Below are positions 12,189-22,590 of a DNA stretch of 64,000 nucleotides, piece after piece. The notes beneath the pieces are model-generated. The model made no database searches. It was not told the origin of the DNA and saw only the letters and a program-made list of their open reading frames with translations. Both the position numbers and the translations under genes were made by a program. Within the stretch, counting starts at the first letter, position 1; each line of letters starts with the position of its first letter. This DNA comes from Coprinellus micaceus. Taxonomy: Eukaryota > Basidiomycota > Agaricomycetes > Agaricales > Psathyrellaceae. The stretch lies in NCBI GenBank assembly GCA_951394405.1, contig OX596342.1, forward strand, positions 1,984,001 to 2,048,000, given 5' to 3'.

Positions 12189-12830
12189 TCACGACGACGC
12201 CTTAACAGCCTTCTTCGTCAGTTCCTTCTTCTCCTTCTCCAGCTCCTCCTTCTCCAACTCCTTATCTTGCGTATGCTTCCAGTTCTCCGCAGTCCACCTA
12301 CTCGCCAAGACATACAAGCTCCCCGCACTCGCCGCCTCCAGCGCCGCCAGGACCCACACATCCAAATCAAATATCGCCTTATCCTCCTTCGTCATGCCCA
12401 TGAACGCAAAGAACACCGTCCTGCACGCGCTAACGCCCCACGCCCCCGCCGTCCTCTGCGCGTTGAGCACGATCCTCTGGTCGACAATCCATCTCAGGAG
12501 GTGCCTCTCGCTCTGGGCAACGCCTTCGTGGTGGTCGAGTTCAAGGGGGAAGAGCATGACGAGCGTCCATACCGCTAGGACCGCGGTGGGGATGAAGTTG
12601 AACGTGAGCTTGGTGAGGAGGATGGAGGCGTAGATGGCGTAGGCCGAGAAGAACAGCGTGAAGACGAGGAGGAACCGCATCTGTTTGATATGTGTGGGTA
12701 CGCGCGTGTTCGGTACGTTCTCGACGCTCGGGATGGCGGGGTGCGATAACGGCGACGACGAAGACACCTTGTTGGGTTTGGGAGAAGGAGAGGGTGTGGG
12801 GTTGAGAGCGGTGATTGCGCTGGCGGTCAT
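12189..12830 (-). CDS. Four-TM membrane protein, unrecognised family
   Basis: A single-exon 213-residue frame. The first 45 residues are Pro/Ser-rich. About four hydrophobic segments follow (roughly residues 50-72, 76-96, 123-143 and 150-172). The last 25 residues are a Lys/Glu-rich amphipathic tail (repeated KEELEKE), likely a cytosolic coiled coil. The arrangement resembles small tetraspan proteins, but I do not recognise a family motif. The ATG at 12830 is the first in frame, and there is no signal peptide. It is probably a genuine expressed membrane protein of unknown function; codon use matches the neighbouring PSF1 gene. Confidence 0.65.
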   Translation of the reverse strand: MTASAITALNPTPSPSPKPNKVSSSSPLSHPAIPSVENVPNTRVPTHIKQMRFLLVFTLFFSAYAIYASILLTKLTFNFIPTAVLAVWTLVMLFPLELDHHEGVAQSERHLLRWIVDQRIVLNAQRTAGAWGVSACRTVFFAFMGMTKEDKAIFDLDVWVLAALEAASAGSLYVLASRWTAENWKHTQDKELEKEELEKEKKELTKKAVKASS

Positions 12831-14130
12831 AACTGTAAGTTAACAGTTTTCCCCCAAGTTCTCGGCGCTTAGCAATCGGGCTTTTATTTGATCGTGCGAG
12901 GTTGTGGGGGGAGCCTCGGCGAATCCAAGGGGAAATTGAAAGGGGTGAAAAGGAATGGATGAGTCTAGTGACCAAGGCTCTGTGGGGGGTGAGACTAGCT
13001 CTTGGATGTTGGATGTGGGTGTGTGGGGGAAAAGGACTTCGATGGGCGCTCCCAGGGAACAAGCCACAGGGGCCTTTTGTATGTAAACCCCCCCCTCACT
13101 TGCCCAGCCCCCGAGCGCCAGCGGGTATCACACCAGTTGGGTTCTCCGCACGGATGATGAGATGATGAGAGAGTTCTGAAGATTGCCGAAGTCAAAAACG
13201 TTGCCCCAGATGTTTCGTTTTCGTCGTCGTATCTCGTGTCCGAGTCCGTCCTCCTTCCTCCGCCGTCGTACCTCGTTGCTGTTGCTGTTGCTGTGGTTGT
13301 CGTTCAACGCTAAACTGACGACTGCCGCCGCAGTGCAGCTTGAGAGCCCGGTCGGAGCCAACGACCCCAGAAGCCTATTCTGGGTAACCCAGCTGACCTA
13401 CTAGCGCTTCACGGAGGTCCAATTCACCAGCGCAAGAGGACCGGCGTAGTCGCAGCGTGGCGATAAATTCGACGCTGGTGGGAGAGGTCGAAGCAAGTTC
13501 CCAGCGGCGACAAAGTGTTTTCGTCACCTCACCTCCCCGCGAAAATCAGAAAGAAAAAAAAAGCACCCCAAGAAGCGCTGTTGCTCCACGGCATGGCACG
13601 GGCGGACGCTGTACGAGGGGAGTTGGATGCCAACAACAACATCTGGCATGATCTTTCCAAATTGCAGCCTGTCCTCCGATCAGGGAAGAGAGATGCCGTA
13701 AGTGCGAACTACATACAAGGCTACAGAAGGCAACTCTCTGGGCCTTCTCAATCGATCCTGTGGACTTCGCCTCGTTCATCCACACAAGGCGTACACAAAC
13801 CTCAAGGCCGAACGTGGCCTGCTCACCCCCAGAAACTCTCCGCAGGTTCTTCATGACGCCATAGCACCTACAAACCCACATCCACCTGTGGGCGGTAATC
13901 GCAGTTCGCAATCACCGCCGTGCAAAGACGGAAGCAACGAGGCTCACAAACTTCTCATGCACCGGCAAGGTCATCCGACCTTGTTTACCAACAAAACCCC
14001 TTCTCCCAACCCATTCGTCGTTTACTGGATCCTTACTGCCCCCCTCGAGGCCCTTTCGTAACTTACCCCTTCCTGCCTCCTTCGATTACTCCTTCCTGCC
14101 TCCTTCAAGATCGTCGACGGTTCCAAGAGG
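12831..14130. other. Intergenic stretch, no supported gene
   Basis: Several overlapping low-complexity frames exist on both strands (for instance a Leu-rich frame at 13183-13404), but none has splice context, a domain or consistent composition. It probably includes the promoter of the 12189-12830 gene. Confidence 0.4.
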
Positions 14131-14315
14131 GAAGAATCGAGGGCGAAGATAACGAAATAGACCTCGAAGTTCGAATGGCGAGGGGAAAGCTAACGGAATA
14201 GACCTTGTTCGAGAGGCTACGTGACAGAAACATCCCTCGACCCTCGTGTTAGAGGGTGAAGCTAACGAAAGTCCTCATGTTCGAAGGCGAAGCTAACGAA
14301 ATAGCCCTCATAACA
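14125..14315 (+). repeat. Degenerate tandem repeat with AAGCTAACGAAATAG core
   Basis: A unit of roughly 40-60 bp containing GAAG(C/A)TAACG(A/G)AA, CCTC and TTCGA is repeated about four times with divergence (near 14143, 14187, 14262 and 14288). It is a minisatellite-like array in non-coding DNA. Confidence 0.6.
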
Positions 14316-14611
14316 CAGCGCCCTCACCGGAGACTACGGTTGAGGCTCGGAACAGCCTGCCGCAGAGATTCAGAACGAGAGGCCTCGCCACATCCGGCCA
14401 ACGATCTGCACTCCGCGTCGTCGCCCAGACGCCCAAACTGCATCATGAATTGAGTGGGGGAGTAAGTAAGCTTTGTCTAACGACCAAAATCGTGAACCCA
14501 GGAATAGGACACTGCACCAAAAATATCTCGACCCTACCCTCTCCCCCTCTCCTCTCCCTCTTCACCCTCCACCCTTCCCACCCTCCTCCCTCCCTCCTAA
14601 CACCCACAACC

Positions 14612-16229
14612 CTACATCCTAACACCCCCAACACCCGCCCCCCCAAACCCAAACACCCGCCCCAGACTCCCCCTCAGGAGGTCGTACACGGCAAGGTGCG
14701 GCGTCGGCTGGATGGAGTTGACGGTGTGGTGCAGGATGAGGCCGGAGGAGGGGGAGAATGTGTATGTGGATTCGCTAGAGAGAGAGAGAGAGGGAGGGGG
14801 TTAGTGGGGTTTGCGTTTGAGATTGGGGAGGAAGGAAAGAAGAAACGAAAGATGAGGTTACGGGGATAGGAAAACGAAGAGGGGCTTTCCGTAAGAGAGG
14901 GAAAGAAGAACGAGAAGAAAGACTCACACTTCCCACTCCCCAACCTTCCCGCTCACCCTATTCAAACCCGTCACAACCTGCCGCACACGGACGTACTTCT
15001 CTCTCCCCACCCTCCCCTTCCTGCTCCCTCGCCCGCCTTCCCGCTCCATCCCATCTCCATCCCCGCCCTTCCCGCTCCTCCTCTCATCCCCATCCGTACT
15101 TTTGTGCGCTTCGGTACCGAGGACGACGGTACCGCCTCTGAGCCCTGGCAACGGATGTACGGGGAAGGGAGACGGAGACGGGGTGAGTGGATTTGATGAG
15201 AGCGAGTTAAGGGAGAGGGACGAGGCGCTCGTCGATGCCAACGCGCTAGACGCGTTGGTGTACCCGCCGCCCCCGCCAAAGTCGGAATCGGAGGAAGGCG
15301 GTGGTGGTTCAGTGAACACTTTCATCTTGGTCAGTGTAACCTCGAGGTCGGTGTAGAGCGCGATCATAGTCCGGCGGACGAGGGATGAGGAGGCGAGGTA
15401 TAGAGGGAAGCCTAATTGAATCAATAAGATGCGTTCAGTTTCCGGGAATGACGAGCGAATAGAGGAATGAAGGAGGTAACGTACCTTCAAGATGGAACGT
15501 CTTCGGGAAGGGCGCGGGAAGCGCAACAGGCGGCGTATACTGCAGCCTTACATTCGGACTATAGACATCCTCCGCGTCCTCCACCCGAGACGCCTGCCCG
15601 CCATTCCCGTTCCCGCCTTTATAGTTCACGCTATCCTCTCCAGCGGAGGACGACAGAAAGTCTAACGAGGCCGCCGAGTCGAGGATCGGGATATGGAAGT
15701 GACTGTGTTGAGAGGGGGGGAGGGGTTCGCCGGTGGAGACGTCGACGCGAGTTACCAGGCCGCTTTCGAAGAAGGATGGGAGGGTGGTTTGGAGGACGTA
15801 GATAGCGCGTCCGGTGCGGAGCTCCCATTCGTGGTCGGGGACGGTGTCGGGTGGTTCTTCGTCACTTTTGGGAGAGGAGAAGTTGGGGTCGGAGGAGAAG
15901 TGGTCTTCTGGAGACCTGGGGATGGCGGAGGCGGAGGCGAATTGGGAGTGAGGGAGCGTTGTTGAGGCGTAATACGCTGGGGAAGTGGTATGGTAGGACC
16001 TGGCTGTTGGAAGGCTGAGGCTTGATGCGCGTGCGCGTGAGTAGACCAAAGGTGTTGGCCGCTGGCCGTTATGTCGTTCTAGGGTTGCGTTCTGTGTTGG
16101 ATATCGTCGAGCGCGGATTGGGTGCAGGGCTGATGCGCTTCGGGTTATGAGCGGGGCGGGTCGCCGGGGAGTGACATGGCGGAGACGTGAGAGATTGCTG
16201 GAGGACGCAATGGGCTGCTTGAGCACCAT
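14612..16229 (-). CDS. Putative mitochondrial DUF2358-like protein
   Basis: Three exons (16229-15485, 15411-14928, 14774-14612) join in frame to 463 residues. The N-terminus is rich in Arg, Ser and Ala and lacks acids, like a mitochondrial presequence. The conserved core runs from the EWELRTG segment through YSPNVRLQY and FHLEGFPLYLA to the last exon, STYTFSPSSGLILHHTV. This pattern resembles the DUF2358 proteins (human C6orf136 type), whose function is not established; the assignment is an inference from memory of the family. The middle holds a low-complexity Ser/Gly insert. In-frame ATGs also exist at 16322 and 16388; I prefer 16229 because the presequence starts there. It lies just downstream of PSF1 on the same strand. 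Confidence 0.65.
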
Positions 16230-16384
16230 GGGCGTGAAGAGGACGCGGGAGAGGGAACAGGAACGGCGTGCAAGACAGAAAGGGGCAGGGACGAATAGGA
16301 TCGGCACGAAATGACGTTCCATTGTTTGGCTGCGGCTTGAATCCCAAACTCCTCCCAGCCCAGCTCCATTCCAACCACCTTCCC

Positions 16385-16996
16385 TCACACCTCTTCCAAA
16401 TACCCCTGGACGATGAGGTTCTCGACATCCGACCTCTTCACAACGTACCGCTCCCCCCGCCTAAAGTCAATGGACCCACTCTCCGTCTGGATGATCCCCA
16501 CGTCCTTCACAACCCGCACATTCGCATGGATTTCCTTCGTCGGCTTCTCAATCCCACTCAAGAGCTCCGCCGAGTCCTCTTTGAACTCGCCATTATAATC
16601 CACAACATGGCTTGAATACTGCTTGATATAATCGACCTCGTGCGGCGACATCTTCGATCTATGGGCTCCATCCGGGGAGATGAGGTGGGGAAGTGCCCCG
16701 CCGCACTCCCAATAGAGGTTCTGGAGCATGGAGACGCGGTGCGTGTGGTATGCGAGGAGGCAGCGCTTGTTCCTGTTGATCGCGGTCTGGATGATGAGCA
16801 GCGCGGGGGGCGGGCGGGCGTTATCGGGCTCGGCGTCCACCAGGGTCTCGACGGCTCGTTCGAGGTCTCGTTGTTCGCGAATCAGGGATCGCACAAGGGG
16901 GTCGTTGTATTTGAGGAGGGTGTTGGATTGCGTCGATCTTCGGGATTCGAGAAGGAGTTGGGTCGCGAGGTCGCCGTACTGGCGCGTGTCGGCCAT
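16385..16996 (-). CDS. PSF1: GINS complex subunit PSF1
   Basis: A single-exon frame of 203 residues, the usual PSF1 length. It begins with the family's typical YGDLATQLLLE segment, followed by a variable helix. The central RNKRCLLAY motif is a hallmark of PSF1, and MSPHEVDYIKQY matches the A-domain helix. The C-terminal B domain ends LIVQGYLEEV. PSF1, with SLD5, PSF2 and PSF3, forms GINS, part of the CMG replicative helicase in the nucleus. The frame is open upstream to 17110, but the ATG at 16996 gives the family start. The stop lies about 155 bp before the preferred start of the next minus-strand gene, so spacing is tight. This gene confirms a eukaryotic host. Confidence 0.93.
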   Translation of the reverse strand: MADTRQYGDLATQLLLESRRSTQSNTLLKYNDPLVRSLIREQRDLERAVETLVDAEPDNARPPPALLIIQTAINRNKRCLLAYHTHRVSMLQNLYWECGGALPHLISPDGAHRSKMSPHEVDYIKQYSSHVVDYNGEFKEDSAELLSGIEKPTKEIHANVRVVKDVGIIQTESGSIDFRRGERYVVKRSDVENLIVQGYLEEV

Positions 16997-17039
16997 CGTA
17001 GGCGTGTAGTGAAAGAGGGCGAAAGGATTCGAGTCTTGG

Positions 17040-18060
17040 CTGAAGGTGTGACACACGCGATGTGACATGACCCACGTGAACGTGACAGCGCAACAACGGA
17101 CCCGCGCCACCTGGGCGCCTATTGCACCGACTTGGACCGTCGACCTTGTCTCCTTCCATAGGCGACGATGCAGCGCAGCTCGGGGGCTTTGACGAGCATC
17201 CTAATCTTTTCTATCCATCTCACAAGACATCTCCCGCTCCCTAGTGCCATTATTCCACCCACCTTCCTTTCACTTGGCCCCCGTAGTCCCCGCTGGCCCC
17301 AATCGCCCTTCCCACTTCTCCCCAAGGTGACTCGGGGGTGCCTTCTCCTCCCACTCGCACTACGTAACCCTCAACAGCACTTTCCGCGCCCTCTCAAACC
17401 TGCATCCCTGGCCAACCAATATCCCACTACAATCTAAACCGTTTCCAAAGACGGCACGGGATCTTGCGGGTTGCTGTGCACATCTTGTGCTTCTAAGGTT
17501 TATGGTTCTGGTTTCGACTTACCTTTCTCGTTCTCGTTCTCGCCGTTACCGCGTCCCGCCTATACATTCATTCGCCCGTCACAGTGATATGCCTCGAGAA
17601 TCGGACGGGACCCGAGTGTGCGAAGGCTTTCGAGGTGCAGCAATGCGGCCTACGATGCTGTCCTCCTTGGGTTCTCCTCGGCCTCTATGGTGCGCTAAAT
17701 GAAGCTGAATCGAGGGCGACGGCCCCAAAGTCCCTGGATCTCTGGATCGCAGGTCAATACTACCATGCTTTCTCATTAATCGTGCTGTGGAAATGGGCGT
17801 CGAACCCCAGATGTTGACCATGTGTCGATTAACAGGACGTGATCGCCGCGCTGTTAAAGTCAGCGCCTCAGTCGAGATTTTAACCATGCTTCAACTAGGT
17901 ATTAGGGTGTGACTCGCCTCGGGCTTCCAGGGGTGCGAGCCTCGCTTCACGGTATATATTTCGTGCTTGGGGAGGTCCCGGGGAGGTTGATGTGTTCAAG
18001 GGCGCACACCGGTATACCTCCCACCCACTAACCTCTCTCCCTCCCCCCCCTCAAAACCCA
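17040..18060 (+). repeat. Lipase-array upstream unit, copy A
   Basis: Non-coding sequence upstream of lipase A is repeated upstream of lipase B (19740-20780). Shared landmarks include a GATGTGACAT..CACGTGA start, GGGCGCCTATTGCAC (17113-17127), a CACAAGACATC block and the GGACCCGAGT block. It also contains the likely promoter. Confidence 0.8.
17951..17960 (+). promoter_or_regulatory. TATA-like element of lipase A
   Basis: GGTATATATT lies about 110 bp before the lipase A ATG. The context CA.GGTATATAT...GTG recurs upstream of lipase B (20612-20620) and in degenerate form upstream of D (24071) and E (26497), which supports a conserved core promoter. Confidence 0.5.
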
Positions 18061-18065
18061 ACTAA

Positions 18066-19356
18066 ATGTCCTCACCCCTCCCCACATCCCCACCCGACCT
18101 CCCAACGCCCAAAAGCCCCCACCGCCCCCCAAAGCAAAAGGCCCGCCGTAAACGCCCCGTCAAAGAGCCGTTCGTGATTCTCCGGGGGTGGGCCGCGAAT
18201 CTCTCGGACCACGACGACCACGTATGGGCCAACGACGAGGCGTACCTCCGCGACGAGGGCATCGACTTTTTCGTGCCCCACTATCACCGGTTCGGGAGCA
18301 TCGAGGAGCGGATGCGGTCTGCGATCGAGCAGATCGATGAGAAGTGCCAGGGACAGCGGGTGCATCTTGTCGGGCACTCGATGGTGCGTCGCAATTTGTT
18401 CCGTTCGTAACTCCTGCGTTGAACACGCGTTGACATGGAGGACGATGTGTTTAGGGTGGGTTGGTGGCTCGTGCGATTGCTGCACGTCGGGATTTGGCGT
18501 TCACTGTCCTTACGGTGACTACATTCGTAAGGCACATCTCCGAGGATGAATCCTGAGGCCTGATTACGTTCACAGGGGAGCCCGCACCATGGTATCGAGT
18601 ATCTACGCGGCGTTCCCAGGATGGATCGGCACAAGCGTAAGTTGAATTTCATTAACTAGTGATTTTTTCCGCTTCCGTGAGGCCCAAGTATCAATTATTC
18701 TGACCCCAATCGTTTCTAGGACTCGTCGCCTTCCTCCGCAAAGTATTCCACTCGGACTGCGGAGGGCTCTCCAACGTAACACCCCAATTCATGAAAGAAT
18801 TCAACGAGACGACCCCCGACAACCCCGACGTCCGCTACTTCAGCTGGGCGGGGCAGCTGAGCTCCAAGCACCACGCGTACGTACACCCCTCTCTCTCATT
18901 CTCATACATACTGTATCGATATCTCGCTACTTACTTACTTACTTACTCACTCACACGACATAACCACAACTGCGCCTTTTTTCGAGCAGCCCCGGAGCGA
19001 AGTTCGTCAGCCGGTACCATCCAAAAAACGACGGCGTCGTCGGTGTGGAGAGCGCAACGTGGGGAACGCACCTCGAGACGGTCGAGGGGTTGTCGCAGTA
19101 CGTATCTCCCTTCCTTCCTTCCTTCCTTCCTTCCCCTTATGTATCCAAATCCAAAACATCAAAGTGCCCCAATGATGCTGACTGATACCATCCTATCCTA
19201 TCATACGCTTGTAGCTCGGAAATCGTCTCTGTGGACCTTCTCAAGCAGACGGTACCGCATCTGCGGAGGGCGGAGCGCGGGTATTGGAGGGTGAGGCTTC
19301 GGGCGAGGGTGAGAGTGTTCTTTGGGCGGTTCGCGAATGGACTGAGGTGCCCGTGA
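18066..19356 (+). CDS. TGL2-like lipase A (alpha/beta hydrolase)
   Basis: Six exons give 285 residues: 18066-18383, 18455-18526, 18576-18636, 18720-18876, 18990-19097 and 19215-19356. The lipase box GHSMG is completed across the first intron (GHSM | GGLVARA). GSPHHG follows, then the Asp-bearing NDGVVGVESA; the catalytic His is made across the fifth intron (CA | C) in LSHSEIV. This arrangement follows family I bacterial lipases and yeast Tgl2, which hydrolyse triacylglycerols. The usual HG of the oxyanion loop is RG here (LRGW). The N-terminal 35 residues are Pro/Lys/Arg-rich with no signal peptide, so an intracellular location is likely. It is the first gene of a tandem array. Confidence 0.85.
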
Positions 19357-20785
19357 TGAGAGTATCGTGGATCCTTGGAGTTACGGATGATTGCTTACAT
19401 TGGGACTCCTTCACGCCTCTTGGCATTTCAAGGACATTCTGTTCGGTTATGCTCATTTGTACGGACACTTGTAGGACTTTGTGGCATTTCATTTGCTTGT
19501 GCTGTAGTGCTATATAGAGGCTCGAATGGACCTTTTGCTTTGGTTGTCTCGTTTTCAAGCTATCAGTGCAAGTTGCAAGACAGGTGACGGCTGGGCGCCT
19601 CCGATCTCAACATTGCATCATTGCCACGACCGTGGCTTCTCTCATGAGTAACTATCTGGAGCCACTCGAGAGTAAAGACGTTTCACGATGGCGCTCTCAA
19701 GGCACCCTACTCTGCGGCCTCGAGCTTGACTGTGACTGAAAGTGGTGACGCAATCGATGTGACATCCCTCACGTGAGCGTGACGGGGCAGTAACGGCCGC
19801 GCGTCACTTGGGCGCCTATTGCACGAGTTGGACCCTGGACCCAGTCTTCTTCCGCAGGCGACTATACAGAGTGCACCAGTGATTTTCAAAGGCTTAATAC
19901 TCATTTCTATTCACTTCACAAGACATCCCCTGCTTCCTACGACGTGTCCGTCGCCTGAGTGCCATTACTCGGCTGCCCCACTTTCATTTGACCTCTGAGC
20001 GCCCCCTGAGCCCAACCGTCCTTGGCACCTCACCCAGAGGTGACTCGGGAGAGCTCTTTTCTGCACGCTCGCACTACACCACCCTCGACATCCTGTTCTG
20101 CCCCCTCTCAAAGGTGCGTCGGTGGGTCGACGATAGCCAATTGCAAGGCTCCGCACTAACCCGTTTTAGTTAACGGGCGCGAGATCTGGAGTAGGGCTGT
20201 GCAAGTTCAATGCTAAGCTTTGTGGTATGGTTTCAGAGGGTTTCAGCCTATAACCACCCTGTGCTCGTTGCCCCCGTTACCATGTCTCGCCTCTTCATTT
20301 CTTCGCCGGTCACAGTGATGTGCGACGTACATTCCTGGAGACGGACCCGAGTTTGTCAAGAGCTTCAAAGTGCAACAATGGGGCCTACGAGGCTGTCTCC
20401 CTTGGGCTCCCTGGGCGCTTATTGGGAGCTGGAGGCGGGGCGCGGGCGATGATCCTGGGGTGTCTGGATGCCTGGACCATAGCCTCAGTCGTCTCATGTT
20501 TCCTCACTTGGAGTCGCGCTGTCGTAGTGGGCGCCTAAGTCCAGACGTTACCATGTTTCAATTAACAGGATATGCCTCGCCTCGAGTCTCCAGGGCGCCG
20601 CCACCCTTCATGGTATATATGTTGTGGTTGGGGAGGTCGATGTATCCGCACAAACCAACCGGCATACCTACCACCAAGCGATCTCCCCACATCCCATCGA
20701 AAAATCAGCGGTACGTCAGATCCTCATCTACATACCCGCCCGGTATACTAACCCTCACCGGCTGCCTAGACCCCTATCCAAACAA
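19357..20785 (+). repeat. Lipase A 3' flank plus upstream unit, copy B
   Basis: 19430-19570 (around the ATATAGAGGCTCGAATGGAC block) recurs at 21945-22070 after lipase B. 19740-20780 repeats the region upstream of lipase A, including GGGCGCCTATTGCAC at 19810. No extra gene is seen; the frames are stop-rich. Confidence 0.75.
20612..20620 (+). promoter_or_regulatory. TATA-like element of lipase B
   Basis: GGTATATAT in the same context as the lipase A element, about 170 bp before the lipase B start. Confidence 0.45.
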
Positions 20786-21877
20786 ATGACTCGCAAAGCC
20801 CTCGATTGTCGCGTCATCCTCCTGCGAGGGTGGTCAGCAAAGACCTCGGACCCTGAAAACCGTACATGGCTCGATCTCGAGGCGCATCTCAATAAGGAAG
20901 GAATACCCTTCATCGTACCTTACTATCATCGATTCGGGAGCATCGAAGAGCGAGCGCGATCAGCTATCAACGAGATCGGCCACACTTACCCCGGGTTGCG
21001 GGTTCACCTTGTAGGACACTCTATGGTGCGTCGGTTCCACTCACTGTGATTTTGTACGCTCGCTGACCAGAGGACGGCGTAATAAGGGAGGGCTAGTGGC
21101 TCGCGCCATCGCTGCTAGCAGCAAGCTACGGTTCACCGTCCTCTCTGTCGTCACATTCGTCAGTCTTATGTATCCCCCTTGTAAAGATGAAGCCTAATCC
21201 CTTACACAGGGAAGTCCTCACCGTGGTGTCCAATATCTACACAAAATTCCTAGCATGGATAGGAGTAAGTGCCTTTAACTAGAGATCTCTCCCTTCCGTT
21301 CTCAAGTAGCAGTGTTGACGCCGGTCGCTTCTAGAGTTCGCCGCCTTCCTTCGCAGGGTATTCAACTCGGATTTCGGAGGACTCTCAAACGTAACTCCGC
21401 ATTTCATGGAAGAATTCAACGAGACGACCCCGAACAGCCCAGATGTACGCTACTTCAGCTGGGCAGGCCAGCTCAACTCTGATCAAGTCAAATACATGTA
21501 CGTACCTTCTGAGGTTATATCCCGTGCTATATCTCGCCGCTCACATGTCATCTTGTCACCTTCCGAGCAGGCCCGCGCTGGCCATCGTCAGCCCATATCA
21601 TCCACAAAGCGATAGCGTAGTCGGCGTAGAGAGCGCGATGTGGGGAACTCATCTCGGGACGGTCCCCGGCTTGTCGCAGTGGGTGCCAGCTCCCCTGTCA
21701 CCTTAACGTGGCGTGCTTATACCCTTCCTTTACAGCTCGAGAATCGTCTCTGTTGACCTTTTCGTGCGAACGGTACCGCATTTGCGAAAGGCTGAGCGCA
21801 GATATTGGCGGGTGAGACTCGGTTCGATGTTGAGAACATTCTTTAGCCGAGTGGCAAATGGACTTCAGCGCCCGTGA
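20786..21877 (+). CDS. TGL2-like lipase B
   Basis: Six exons give 259 residues: 20786-21025, 21087-21158, 21210-21264, 21335-21497, 21571-21678 and 21736-21877. It retains LRGW, the GHSM | GGLVARA lipase box across intron 1, GSPHRG and the Asp in SDSVVGVESA (the following Gly is Ser here). The catalytic His is formed across intron 5 (LSHSRIV). Introns fall at the same phases as in lipase A, and exons 2, 5 and 6 have identical lengths (72, 108, 142 nt). The start (MTRKALDC) lacks the basic N-terminal extension of A. It appears intact and probably acts on intracellular acylglycerols. Confidence 0.85.
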
Positions 21878-22140
21878 AGACACTACCGCAGATCCTTATA
21901 ATTACTGATACTTAGACTAATACCGCCTCTTGCCTCTCGTCATTTCAAGGACAGTCTGTTTGGTTGTACTCATTTGTACGGACACTTGTGGGACATCGTA
22001 GCGTTTCTAATTGCTTGTTCCGTAGTACTATATAGAGGCTCGAATGGACCTTTTAATTTGGTTATCTCCTTTCCAAGTTTTTATCTTGAGGTATCAACGC
22101 AAGCTGCACGAGAGGAGAGCGCTGACCCCGCTTGCTTCTA
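21878..22140 (+). repeat. Duplicated lipase 3' flank leading into a truncated copy
   Basis: The 3' flank block seen after lipase A (ATATAGAGGCTCGAATGGAC) recurs at about 22030. It then switches abruptly near 22110-22140 into lipase exon-4 sequence, marking a deletion or recombination junction. Confidence 0.7.
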
Positions 22141-22590
22141 GTCCCCGCAGCCCTCATCCGCTTGGGACTCGGTTTGGACTTCGGAGGGCTCTGCAACGTA
22201 AGCGCCAATTCCACGGAAGAATTCGACAAGGCGACTGCAAACAACCCAGTCGTACGCTACTTCAGCTGGGCAGGGCAGCTTTGCTTCAGTCAACTCAAAT
22301 ACGCGTGCGTACCTTCTGCGGTGATCTCGCACTGTATCTCGCCACTCACACCCGCGTTGGCCTTCGTCAACAAATCCCATCCACATAGTGGTGGCGTAGT
22401 CGGCGTCGAAAGTGAAAAGTGTAGAACTCACCTCGGGACCAAGGAGCACTTGTAGTGTGTCGCTCCCACTGGGGCCAAAAGACTACCCACTGATATTCGA
22501 CCTTTCCGGCTTGAAAATCGTTTCAACTAATCTATTCGCGAAAACGGTCCCGTATCTGCTAGAGGTAGAGATGGCCGCTGAATTCTCGCC
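22141..22590 (+). pseudogene. 5'-truncated lipase pseudogene C
   Basis: It begins at an exon-4-like segment (FGGLCNV, VVRYFSWAGQL) and continues through an exon 5-like part. There the catalytic Asp position reads SGGVVGVES instead of SDGVVGVES. The TWG of the next helix is KCR, and the frame ends early after KEHL. An exon 6 remnant (LKIVSTNLFAKTVP) follows. Exons 1-3, with the oxyanion loop and nucleophile Ser, are missing. It cannot encode an active enzyme. Confidence 0.8.

Noticed and set aside
13183..13404. 73-residue frame with a Leu-rich, signal-like segment
   Set aside because: The Leu run comes from a CTG/TTG microsatellite; the opposite frame is equally open and there is no further support.
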